A DNA stretch of 64,000 bases from Nocardioides pocheonensis (lineage in GTDB: Bacteria; Actinomycetota; Actinomycetes; Propionibacteriales; Nocardioidaceae), in assembly GCF_003725535.1 (NCBI RefSeq), contig NZ_RJSF01000003.1:124001-188000 (forward strand). The letters run 5' to 3'. Both the position numbers and the translations under genes were made by a program. Position 1 is the first letter of the stretch, and every line of letters starts with the position of its first letter. Positions 25,592-33,678 of this stretch are shown in pieces. The notes below the pieces were generated by a model that was not told the DNA's origin, ran no database searches, and saw only the letters and a program-made list of their open reading frames with translations.

Positions 25592-26024
25592 GGTTCGAGG
25601 CTCGCTGGCGTGGTTCCTGAGCTGCTGAAGGGCTCGCACCTCAACCACCGGTGGTTGAGGTGCGGTTGCGCAGCAAGCGCCTCGAAACCCGGTGAGGCGG
25701 TCGCGGGCACCCACGGACAGGCAGTTCGAAGCGGCGCAGTCGTGATCCGCGCTCGACCAGCGCTCCTGGATCACGAACTGCCTGTTGGCAGGACCGATAC
25801 GGCCTCGTGGTCGATGGCGTGCGTGGCGAGCGCGACGGATGGGTCGGGGTAGCACTGACACGCTCGTGCCGGTGAGTGGTTTCGGCAAGCTCAACCACCG
25901 GTGGTTGAGGTGCGGTTGCGCAGCAACCGCCTCGAAACCTGGTGAGTCAAGGCGCGGGAGTGGTTTCGAGGCTCGCTGGCGTGGTTCCTGAGCCTGCCGA
26001 AGGGCTCGCACCTCAACCATCGCT
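25592..26024. repeat. Dispersed palindromic repeats in a 524-bp gene-free stretch
   Basis: The 25557-26080 region holds no gene. It contains three related elements: 25592-25694, about 25871-25948 and about 25958-26024. They share segments such as 'GAGGCTCGCTGGCGTGGTTC' and 'CTCAACCACC-GGTGGTTGAG'. The palindrome is perfect over 30 bp at 25635-25664 and over 20 bp at 25890-25909; the third copy ends in a half. Flanks read 'TGCGGTTGCGCAGCAA' in two copies. There is no transposase, so these look like REP/MITE-like dispersed repeats. A shorter relative lies inside icmF at 28968-29010. Confidence 0.8.
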
Positions 26025-26052
26025 GGACGGATTTCGATTCGTCGCTTAACCT

Positions 26053-26065
26053 GAAGTGAGTTCAA
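26053..26065. promoter_or_regulatory. TGAA-N5-TTCA-type operator before the EthD gene
   Basis: TGAAGTGAGTTCA lies 15 bp before the EthD ATG, with CAGGAAGG as ribosome binding site between. It matches the element at 11807 in 12 of 13 positions and shares the flank CAAAT, so the EthD/MBL pair probably belongs to the same regulon. Confidence 0.6.
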
Positions 26066-26080
26066 ATCAGGAAGGCTGCC

Positions 26081-26416
26081 ATGTACAACCTCATCGTCCT
26101 CGCGGCGCGTCCGAGCGACTGGACCCACGAGCAGTTCATCGACTGGTGGCGCGGCGAGCACGCCGAGGTGACCTACCCGCTGCCCGGCCTCCGGCGCTGG
26201 CTGCACACCGAGCTGTCCGAGTCTGCCGACGAGAGGTCGGGGGGATGGGACGGGCTGTCGATCCTGAGCTTCGACTCCAAGGAGGACCTCGACGCCGCCC
26301 TGGCCAGTCCGGAGTGGGACGCGGCGGTCGCGCACGTCGGTGACATGCGCGGGCGGCGGATGATCTTCACCGGGGACGAGCGGACGATGGTGGCTGCGTC
26401 GCACCAGGCCGTCTGA
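26081..26416 (+). CDS. EthD-domain protein
   Basis: A 111-residue ferredoxin-fold protein of the EthD type (dimeric alpha-beta barrel). It begins 'MYNLIVLAARPSDWTHEQF' with 'WWRGEHAEVTYPLPGLRRWL', the usual family pattern in which a conserved 'W...H' segment follows the first strand. EthD-like proteins occur beside oxygenase and acyl-degradation genes, and their chemical role is mostly unknown. The gene starts a two-gene operon; its stop overlaps the MBL hydrolase ATG (TGATG). The shared operator links it to the acyl-CoA island. Confidence 0.82.
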   Translation: MYNLIVLAARPSDWTHEQFIDWWRGEHAEVTYPLPGLRRWLHTELSESADERSGGWDGLSILSFDSKEDLDAALASPEWDAAVAHVGDMRGRRMIFTGDERTMVAASHQAV

Positions 26417-27429
26417 TGGCGGGCTGGGCGGACCCGGGCGCGTGGGAGGTCGCCGACGGCGTCTTCCGGATCCCGCTCGCGATGCCCGGCGACGCCCTGA
26501 AGGCCGTGAACGTCTACGCCCTGGAGACCGGCGACGGGCTCGCCCTGGTGGATGCCGGCTGGCGCACGGCGACCAGCCTGGACGAGCTCGCCACTGCCCT
26601 GGCCCGCGTGGGCCACGAGGTGTCGTCGGTCCACGACGTGTACGTCACGCACATCCACCGCGACCACTACACGCTCGCCGTCGAGCTGCGGCGCAGGTTC
26701 GGCACCCGGATCGGGCTGGGACGCGACGAGGCGCCCGGGCTGCACGAGCTGCTCGAGATCGCCAGCAACGTGCCGGTCACGTCGCTGCGCGAGCTGCGGC
26801 GCTCGGGCGACCCGGCGCTGGCCGACGCGATCGAGGCCATGACCGCAGCCGCGGAGTTCGACGCCGACGCCTGGGAGAAGCCGGACAGCTGGCTCGCGCC
26901 GGGCCCGTACGACGTCGGCACCCGCGTGCTCGACGCGGTGGCCACGCCCGGCCACACCCGGGGCCACCTGGTGTTCCACGACCTCGACGCCGGCCTGCTG
27001 TTCGCCGGTGACCACGTGCTGCCGACGATCTCGCCGTCGATCGGGTTCGAGCTCGGGGAGTGGGACCTGCCGCTGGGGGACTACCTCTGGTCGCTCGAGC
27101 GCATCCTCGAACGACCCGACGCGATGCTGCTGCCGGCCCACGGCGCACCGGGCCCGAGCGCCCGCGCCCGGGCCGCCGAGCTGCTCGAGCACCACGAGGT
27201 GCGCCTGGCCGAGACCGTGCAGGCGGTCGACCGGTGCGGCGCCGCGACCGCCTCCGAGGTGGCCCGGATCCTGACCTGGACCCGTCGGCGGGTGCCGTAC
27301 GCCGACCTCGACGACTTCAACCGGATGATCGCCACGTGCGAGACGATCGCGCACCTCGACGTGCTCGTCAGGCGCGGGACCGCGACGGTCGCCGACCATC
27401 CGGAGGGCGCGCTCTTCTCCCTGGTGTGA
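26416..27429 (+). CDS. Metallo-beta-lactamase-fold hydrolase
   Basis: A 337-residue MBL-fold enzyme. The metal motif is 'THIHRDHYT' (HxHxDH), with later ligands in 'TPGHTRGHLVF', 'FAGDHVLPT' and 'LLPAHGAPG'. The C-terminal 90 residues form a winged-helix-like extension ('EVARILTWTRRRVPYADLDDF'), as in the LACTB2/glyoxalase-II-like group. It may hydrolyse a thioester or lactone formed in the pathway. An RNase-type role is less likely given the context. The ATG overlaps the EthD stop by one base. Confidence 0.87.
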   Translation: MAGWADPGAWEVADGVFRIPLAMPGDALKAVNVYALETGDGLALVDAGWRTATSLDELATALARVGHEVSSVHDVYVTHIHRDHYTLAVELRRRFGTRIGLGRDEAPGLHELLEIASNVPVTSLRELRRSGDPALADAIEAMTAAAEFDADAWEKPDSWLAPGPYDVGTRVLDAVATPGHTRGHLVFHDLDAGLLFAGDHVLPTISPSIGFELGEWDLPLGDYLWSLERILERPDAMLLPAHGAPGPSARARAAELLEHHEVRLAETVQAVDRCGAATASEVARILTWTRRRVPYADLDDFNRMIATCETIAHLDVLVRRGTATVADHPEGALFSLV

Positions 27430-27480
27430 GCCGCGGCGTGAGCCGGCCCCGTGTGGATCGGGTCACACGATGACGCTCGA

Positions 27481-27520
27481 TTTACTAGGACGTCCTACTA
27501 TTTACTAGGACGTCCTGCTA
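27481..27520. promoter_or_regulatory. Tandem 20-bp operator repeat before icmF
   Basis: TTTACTAGGACGTCCTACTA (27481-27500) is repeated directly with one change (27501-27520). Each copy contains a palindrome centred on AGGACGTCCT (TAGGACGTCCTA in the first). Two identical dimer sites spaced exactly 20 bp fit cooperative binding by a TetR or similar repressor. The second copy ends 19 bp before the icmF ATG, so binding would block initiation. No regulator gene adjoins. Confidence 0.6.
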
Positions 27521-27539
27521 TCTGATCGGAAGACCCCTG

Positions 27540-30500
27540 ATGACCGACCTCCACCAGCCGCGCAACCCGGTCCGCCTGGTCACCGCCTCGAGCCTGTTCG
27601 ACGGTCACGACGCCTCGATCAACATCATGCGGCGGATCTTCCAGTCGCAGGGCGCGGAGGTGATCCACCTCGGGCACAACCGCTCGGTGCGCGAGGTCGT
27701 CGACGCGGCGCTGGAGGAGGACGTCCAGGGGGTCGCGATCTCGTCGTACCAGGGCGGGCACGTGGAGTACTTCGAGTACCTCGTCGAGTCGCTGCGCGAG
27801 CACGGTGCCGGTCACGTGCGCGTCGTCGGTGGGGGTGGCGGCGTCATCGTGCCCGACGAGATCGCCCGGCTCCGCAGCAGCGGGGTGACGATCTTCTCGC
27901 CCGAGGACGGCCAGCGCATGGGGCTGGTCGGGATGGTGAACTCCGTGGTCGCCGACTGCGACTTCGACCTGTGGGAGAGCGGCGCGGTCGGCGCCGAGGC
28001 CGTGCTCTCCGGTGACCGGACCGCGGTCGCCCGGGCGATCACCGGAGCCGAGCAGGGCTCGCTGCCCGCCGGGATGAGGGCGGAGCTGCACGCCGCGGCG
28101 CAGGCCCGGCGGGTGCCGGTGCTCGGCATCACCGGCACCGGCGGATCGGGCAAGTCGTCGCTGACCGACGAGCTGGTTCGCCGCTTCCGCGTCGACCAGC
28201 AGGACAAGCTCCGGATCGCGGTGATCGCGGTCGACCCGACCCGGCGCAGGGGCGGCGGCGCGCTGCTGGGCGACCGGATCCGGATGAACTCCCTCGACGG
28301 CGACCGGGTCTTCTTCCGCAGCCTGGCCACGCGGGGCGCGCGGGAGCTGCCCGAGCACTTGGCCGACGTGGTCGACGTGGTCAAGGCGGCCGGTTTCGAC
28401 CTGGTGGTCGTCGAGACCCCCGGCATCGGGCAGGGCGACGCGGCGATCGTGCCGTTCGTCGACACCGCGATGTACGTGATGACGCCCGAGTTCGGCGCCG
28501 CCTCGCAGCTGGAGAAGATCGACATGCTCGACTTCGCCGACACCGTCGCGATCAACAAGTTCGAGCGTCGCGGTGCCAAGGACGCGCTCCGCGACGTCGG
28601 CCGGCAGCTGGTCCGCAACCGCGGCGAGTTCGGCAAGCAGCCGGCCGACATGCCGGTCTTCGGCACCTCGGCGGCGACGTTCAACGACGACGGCGTGACC
28701 GCGCTCTACCAGCACCTGCGCGACCGGCTGGCCGGGCTCGGGCTCGAGGTGGGCGAGGGCACCCTCGCGCCCGTCGACGTCCGGCACTCCTCCGGGATCC
28801 GGCAGGTGGTGCCGGCCGAACGGGTGCGCTACCTGGCCGAGATCGCCGAGTCCGTGCGCGAGTACCACGCCGAGACCGAGCGCCTCGCGGACGCGGCTCG
28901 GCGGGCCCAGGCGTTCGATGTCGTCACCGCGGAGGTCGCGGCCGCAGGCTCGGACGACGGCGACGTGGTCTCGAGGCTTGCTGCGCTCGCACCTCGACCA
29001 CCGGAGTGGGTGCGCGACCAGCTCGACGGCTGGCCGGCCGTCGTGGCGGCGTACTCGGGCGACGAGCAGGTCGTCAAGGTCCGCGACAAGGAGATCCGCA
29101 CCGCGCTGACCCGTGAGTCGCTCTCGGGCAACAAGATCCCCCGGGTGGCGCTGCCGAGGTTCACCGACCACGGCGAGCTGGTGCGGTTCTGGCGCCGCGA
29201 GAACCTGCCCGGCTACTTCCCCTTCACCGCGGGGGTGTTCCCGTTCAAGCGCGACGGGGAGGACCCGGCACGCATGTTCGCCGGCGAGGGCGACCCCTTC
29301 CGGACCAACCGCCGGTTCAAGCTGCTCTCGGCCGACGGCGAGGCCACCCGGCTCTCCACCGCGTTCGACTCCGTCACGCTCTACGGGCGCGACCCCGACC
29401 TGCGCCCGGACATCTACGGCAAGGTCGGCACCTCGGGGGTCTCGGTCGCGACGCTGGCCGACATGAAGGCGCTGTACGACGGCTTCGACCTGGTCGCGCC
29501 GAGCACGAGCGTCTCGATGACCATCAACGGCCCGGCGCCGACCGTGCTGGCGTTCTTCCTCAACACCGTGATCGACCAGGCGGTGGCCACCTTCACCGAG
29601 AGCGAGGGCCGCCCGCCCTCGGACGCCGAGCGCGAGGAGCTCGCGGCGTACGCGCTGGCGCACGTGCGCGGCACGGTGCAGGCCGACATCCTCAAGGAGG
29701 ACCAGGGCCAGAACACCTGCCTGTTCTCGACGGAGTTCTCGCTGCGGATGATGGCCGACATCCAGGAGTGGTTCATCGCCCACCAGGTGCGGAACTTCTA
29801 CTCGGTCTCGATCTCCGGCTACCACATCGCCGAGGCCGGGGCGAACCCGATCAGCCAGCTCGCGTTCACGCTGGCCAACGGGTTCACCTACGTCGAGGCC
29901 TACCTCGCCCGGGGCATGGACATCGACGACTTCGCCCCGAACCTGTCGTTCTTCTTCTCCAACGGCATGGACCCCGAGTACTCCGTGCTCGGCCGCGTCG
30001 CCCGCCGGATCTGGGCGGTCGCGATGAAGGAGAAGTACGGCGCCAACGAGCGCTCGCAGAAGCTGAAGTACCACGTCCAGACGAGCGGCCGGTCGCTGCA
30101 CGCGCAGGAGATGGACTTCAACGACATCCGCACCACCCTGCAGGCCCTGATCGCGATCTACGACAACGCCAACAGCCTGCACACCAACGCCTTCGACGAG
30201 GCGGTCACGACCCCGAGCGAGGACTCGGTGCGCCGGGCCCTCGCGATCCAGCTGATCATCAACCGCGAATGGGGCCTGGCGATGAACGAGAACCCCCTGC
30301 AGGGGTCGTTCATCATCGACGAGCTCACCGACCTCGTGGAGACCGCCGTGCTCGCGGAGTTCGACGCGATCAACGAGCGCGGGGGCGTGCTCGGCGCGAT
30401 GGAGACCGGCTACCAGCGCGGCCGGATCCAGGACGAGTCGATGCTCTACGAGCACCGCAAGCACGACGGCAGCCTGCCGATCATCGGCGTCAACACCTTC

Positions 30501-30770
30501 CGCCGCCCCCGGGCCGAGGACGAGGAGCCGCAGAAGATCGAGCTCGCCCGCGCGACGGAGGAGGAGAAGGCCTCCCAGCTCGAGCGGCTGCAGTCCTTCC
30601 AGGCCGAGCACGCCGACGAGGCGGCCGCGGCGATCGCGCGGCTCAAGGAGGCGGCGGTCACCGACCAGAACGTCTTCGCGGTGCTCATGGAGGCCGCCCG
30701 CGTCTGCTCGCTGCAGCAGGTCACGGAGGCGTTCTTCGAGGTCGGCGGGCAGTACCGCCGTAACGTCTGA
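27540..30770 (+). CDS. icmF: Fused isobutyryl-CoA mutase
   Basis: A 1076-residue adenosylcobalamin mutase that interconverts isobutyryl-CoA and butyryl-CoA (some also isovaleryl/pivalyl-CoA). Domain order is as in IcmF. A B12-binding domain comes first, with 'DGHDAS' giving the base-off ligand His23. A MeaI-type GTPase chaperone follows, with the P-loop 'GTGGSGKSS' near 199, then the linker and the large substrate-binding barrel from about 560 to the end. AGGAC-containing repeats lie in the promoter and GGAAGA precedes the ATG. Residues about 477-490 in the linker are translated from a dispersed repeat. It links to branched acyl-CoA (valine) metabolism. Confidence 0.95.
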   Translation: MTDLHQPRNPVRLVTASSLFDGHDASINIMRRIFQSQGAEVIHLGHNRSVREVVDAALEEDVQGVAISSYQGGHVEYFEYLVESLREHGAGHVRVVGGGGGVIVPDEIARLRSSGVTIFSPEDGQRMGLVGMVNSVVADCDFDLWESGAVGAEAVLSGDRTAVARAITGAEQGSLPAGMRAELHAAAQARRVPVLGITGTGGSGKSSLTDELVRRFRVDQQDKLRIAVIAVDPTRRRGGGALLGDRIRMNSLDGDRVFFRSLATRGARELPEHLADVVDVVKAAGFDLVVVETPGIGQGDAAIVPFVDTAMYVMTPEFGAASQLEKIDMLDFADTVAINKFERRGAKDALRDVGRQLVRNRGEFGKQPADMPVFGTSAATFNDDGVTALYQHLRDRLAGLGLEVGEGTLAPVDVRHSSGIRQVVPAERVRYLAEIAESVREYHAETERLADAARRAQAFDVVTAEVAAAGSDDGDVVSRLAALAPRPPEWVRDQLDGWPAVVAAYSGDEQVVKVRDKEIRTALTRESLSGNKIPRVALPRFTDHGELVRFWRRENLPGYFPFTAGVFPFKRDGEDPARMFAGEGDPFRTNRRFKLLSADGEATRLSTAFDSVTLYGRDPDLRPDIYGKVGTSGVSVATLADMKALYDGFDLVAPSTSVSMTINGPAPTVLAFFLNTVIDQAVATFTESEGRPPSDAEREELAAYALAHVRGTVQADILKEDQGQNTCLFSTEFSLRMMADIQEWFIAHQVRNFYSVSISGYHIAEAGANPISQLAFTLANGFTYVEAYLARGMDIDDFAPNLSFFFSNGMDPEYSVLGRVARRIWAVAMKEKYGANERSQKLKYHVQTSGRSLHAQEMDFNDIRTTLQALIAIYDNANSLHTNAFDEAVTTPSEDSVRRALAIQLIINREWGLAMNENPLQGSFIIDELTDLVETAVLAEFDAINERGGVLGAMETGYQRGRIQDESMLYEHRKHDGSLPIIGVNTFRRPRAEDEEPQKIELARATEEEKASQLERLQSFQAEHADEAAAAIARLKEAAVTDQNVFAVLMEAARVCSLQQVTEAFFEVGGQYRRNV
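28968..29010 (+). repeat. Dispersed repeat copy inside icmF
   Basis: The stretch 'GTCTCGAGGCTTGCTGCGCT' followed by CGCACCTCGACCACCGGAG resembles one arm and the centre of the intergenic repeats at 25592-26024. It is read in frame as 'VVSRLAALAPRPPEW' within the linker between the GTPase and the mutase domains, a place tolerant of insertions. Confidence 0.55.
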
Positions 30771-30773
30771 GGG

Positions 30774-31532
30774 GTGCCCTCCCTGCGTGACGACCTCGAC
30801 CACCCGGTGGACCTGCCCGACCCGCCGCGCCGCCTGGTCTCGTTGGTGCCCTCGCTGACCGAGGCCGTCGCCGGCACCGGCCTGCTCGTGGGTGCGACCG
30901 ACTGGTGCACCCATCCCGCCGACCTCGAGGTGACCCGGGTCCGCGGCACCAAGAACCCGAACGTGAAGGCGATCGTCGACCTGCGGCCCGACCTGGTGCT
31001 CGCCAACAAGGAGGAGAACCGCGAGCTCGACGTACGCCGGCTCCGCGAGGCCGGTGTGCCGGTGTGGGTCACCGACATCGAGACCGTGCCGCAGTCGCTC
31101 CGATCCCTCGAGCGGATCTTCACCGAGGCGCTTCGGCGTGACGTGCCGGCGTGGCTCGTCGAGGCCGACCGGTCGTGGTCCGGCCCGATCCCGCCACCGG
31201 TGGCCCGGGTGGCCGTCCCGATCTGGCGCGACCCGTGGATGGTCGTCGGCAGCCACACCTTCACCGGTGACCTGGTCGCCCGCCTCGGCCTGCACAACGT
31301 GTTCGCCGACCCCGAGCACAACCCAGGGGGCGAGCGGTACCCGCACGTCGACCTGGCGGAGCTCGACCGCGACGACGTCGACCTGGTGCTGCTGCCCGAC
31401 GAGCCCTACGTGTTCACCGCGGAGGACGGTCCCGAGGCCTTCACCCGTACGCCGGTCCGGCTGGTCAGCGGCCGCCTGCTGACCTGGTACGGGCCGTCGC
31501 TGATCGAGGCACGTGAGCTCGTCCTGCGATGA
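30774..31532 (+). CDS. BtuF-like helical-backbone metal receptor, cytoplasmic
   Basis: A 252-residue protein with the fold of ABC-type cobalamin/siderophore binding proteins: 'RLVSLVPSLTEAVAGTGLLVG' at the start and 'NPNVKAIVDLRPDLVLANKEEN' as the second strand-helix unit. It has no signal peptide or lipobox, so it should stay in the cytoplasm. It starts (GTG) three bases after the icmF stop and is surely co-transcribed. An attractive inference is handling of cobalamin or another corrinoid for the mutase, but ligand residues cannot be assigned. The usual transporter genes (btuC/btuD) are absent. Confidence 0.78.
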   Translation: MPSLRDDLDHPVDLPDPPRRLVSLVPSLTEAVAGTGLLVGATDWCTHPADLEVTRVRGTKNPNVKAIVDLRPDLVLANKEENRELDVRRLREAGVPVWVTDIETVPQSLRSLERIFTEALRRDVPAWLVEADRSWSGPIPPPVARVAVPIWRDPWMVVGSHTFTGDLVARLGLHNVFADPEHNPGGERYPHVDLAELDRDDVDLVLLPDEPYVFTAEDGPEAFTRTPVRLVSGRLLTWYGPSLIEARELVLR

Positions 31533-31571
31533 ACGCTGCGGTCGGCCCGTTCGCGCTCGTGACGGCGCGCG

Positions 31572-33572
31572 TCAGCGCCAGCGGCCGTCGCAGCGCACCA
31601 GCTCGGACGTGAGGTGGCCGGAGCCGTCGAGGACGGGACAACGCACCCCCGAGGGCGCGCCCGGCACGGGCACGGGCTCGAGCAGGGCGACGTCGAGGAA
31701 GGCCAGTCCGTCCAGGCACAGGTGGTCGGCGCCCTCGGTGAGCACGAGCGCCAGCCCGTCGGCGCGGGCGTTGCGGAGGCGGACCACGCGCGCCTCGTGG
31801 CCCGGCGCGAGCGACACCGGGGTGAAGTTGAAGTGCAGCTGACCGCTGTCGTACACGACCGGCTGCACGGCCACCGACGTGGGGCTGTCGTACTCGATCG
31901 AGGCGAACAGCCCGTCCGACCAGACCGGGTGCGACAGCGTGAGGCTGACGACTCCGCCCTTCGGGGCCGACACGCAGGGACGGCCGCCGGTCATGCTCAT
32001 GGTCGCACCGCCCGACAGGTGCGCCTTCGCGAGCTGCTCGGGTGACAGCCGGACGAGCTCCCGCGGCGCCACTCGCCCGACGCGGCCGGAGGCCGTCACC
32101 ACGACCTTGTTCGGCGAGCTGACGTCGAGCCGGCTGCGGAGGCGCCCGTCGATGCCGATCACGCCCGGCACGTCGTCGTACCCGTTGACGTAGAACGGGT
32201 TGACCTTCACCGGCAGCGTGAGCTCGAGCAGATCGACGCGTTGCTGCTCGGTCAGGTGGCGGAGGTCGGTGAGCGCCCAGGCGAGGTAGCTCTTCGACGG
32301 CAGGCTGTTGCTGTCGTCGGTCTGCCCCTTCCAGCTGACCAAGGTGGAGACGAGGACGAACGCGAGGGTTGCGCCCACCACCGCCCGCACCACCCGTCGT
32401 GCTCGCGGGTCGGCGCGCGACCATGCCGGTCGCGGTGGCAGCGAGATCGCGATCGCCAGCGTGACGATGAGCAGCACGTGGGCGTCGACGAAGTACTGCT
32501 GGTCGCGGGCGTAGTAGGCCGCATTCCTCGGGTCGCCCGTGATGCCCAGCCGGCCGAGCACCAGGACCACGAGGTTGACCAGGAGGCAGGGCGCGTAGAA
32601 GACCCAGGGACGCCAGCTCTCGCGTCGCGACCAGGTGATCAGCCCGATCGCCACGAGCGCGACCACGATCGAGACGAGAACCATGCCGGTCAGCGCGACC
32701 GACGTGTCCTCGCGGGGCCGGATCACGCGCGCCCCCAGCGACCCGGGGAGCAGGTTGTCGAGGGTGCCGTGGACGGTGAAGGCGGCCAGGTCGCCCATGC
32801 CGCCGGGTCGAGGGTGCCCCGGGAAGACGAGCAGCCGGTACCAGAGGTACACGGCGGTGATCGCGACGTACCCGGCCCAGAGCGGAAGGTCGGCCCGGAG
32901 CTCCCGCGCGAGCCCCCGGATCGCCGGACCTCGGCGGAGGCCGACGTAGCGCAGCAGCACGAGGAAGCCGAGGGTGAGCACCGGCCGCTCCTGCACCGAG
33001 AGCCCGATCACCAGGGCGAGCCACGACGCGAGCAGCCAGCGCAGGCGTCGGGTGCGCAGGTGGACGACGAAGCACCACATGCAGAGGAGCTCGGCCGCCA
33101 GCGCTCCCATCACGTGCACGCCGGCGCCCCACCAGAGCACGACGCGCATCACGAACACCGAGAGCACGCCGGCGGCGGCCAGCGCGACGGTCATCGGGCG
33201 GCGGCCCGCGATCTCGCCGAGGAGGCTGACCAAGGCGAACGCCGCGCCTACGGTGAGGCCGACGGGGACGATGACCCCGAACGCGTGGTCGAGCCCACCC
33301 ACGCGCTGGACGAACAGGTAGGCGAGCCGCGTGAAGGGCGCGAAGTGCCCGTAGCTGTCGGTCGCCAACCACGAGGGAGTCGGCTTCCCCCAGCGCGCGA
33401 GCTGGAGGTAGAGGAAGTCGTCGGCGAACCAGCCCGACCTCAGGGTTGCCGCGAGGTAGTAGACCAGCGCGACGACGACCGCGAACCAGGCGCGCAGCTG
33501 CGTCCAGGCCCGGTCCGGGGACAGGCGACTCTCGAGGTCACGCGCCCGGGACCCGTCCGTGCCGAGATCCAC
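31572..33572 (-). CDS. Large multi-pass membrane protein, GT-C-like
   Basis: A 666-residue protein. Residues about 25-410 hold 10-12 hydrophobic helices; the last about 240 residues are strand-rich and probably outside the membrane. After the first helix comes 'SGWFADDFLYLQLARWG', which resembles the Asp-Asp loop of GT-C glycosyltransferases that use polyprenyl-phosphate sugars. This is the only family hint. It may glycosylate or otherwise modify a cell-surface polymer. The gene is alone, convergent with the BtuF-like gene and 107 bp downstream of the Nudix regulator end. The exact start is uncertain. Confidence 0.68.
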   Translation of the reverse strand: MDLGTDGSRARDLESRLSPDRAWTQLRAWFAVVVALVYYLAATLRSGWFADDFLYLQLARWGKPTPSWLATDSYGHFAPFTRLAYLFVQRVGGLDHAFGVIVPVGLTVGAAFALVSLLGEIAGRRPMTVALAAAGVLSVFVMRVVLWWGAGVHVMGALAAELLCMWCFVVHLRTRRLRWLLASWLALVIGLSVQERPVLTLGFLVLLRYVGLRRGPAIRGLARELRADLPLWAGYVAITAVYLWYRLLVFPGHPRPGGMGDLAAFTVHGTLDNLLPGSLGARVIRPREDTSVALTGMVLVSIVVALVAIGLITWSRRESWRPWVFYAPCLLVNLVVLVLGRLGITGDPRNAAYYARDQQYFVDAHVLLIVTLAIAISLPPRPAWSRADPRARRVVRAVVGATLAFVLVSTLVSWKGQTDDSNSLPSKSYLAWALTDLRHLTEQQRVDLLELTLPVKVNPFYVNGYDDVPGVIGIDGRLRSRLDVSSPNKVVVTASGRVGRVAPRELVRLSPEQLAKAHLSGGATMSMTGGRPCVSAPKGGVVSLTLSHPVWSDGLFASIEYDSPTSVAVQPVVYDSGQLHFNFTPVSLAPGHEARVVRLRNARADGLALVLTEGADHLCLDGLAFLDVALLEPVPVPGAPSGVRCPVLDGSGHLTSELVRCDGRWR

Positions 33573-33678
33573 CGATCCACCTCACCCGTTCGTCAGGTCG
33601 TCGATCCACTGAACGGTCGCGTCCCTGCAAGGGATCGCGGTCGACACAGTACCCGCGTTCGCGCCGGTGACCGGCGGG

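Noticed and set aside
25592-26024. CRISPR array
   Set aside because: The copies are of unequal length, spaced irregularly, lack unique spacers of even size, and no cas genes are present.
27498-31346. A 1282-codon open frame antisense to icmF and the BtuF-like gene
   Set aside because: It is a composition effect of high-GC DNA. The translation is His/Arg/Asp-rich without domains, whereas the plus strand encodes clear IcmF.
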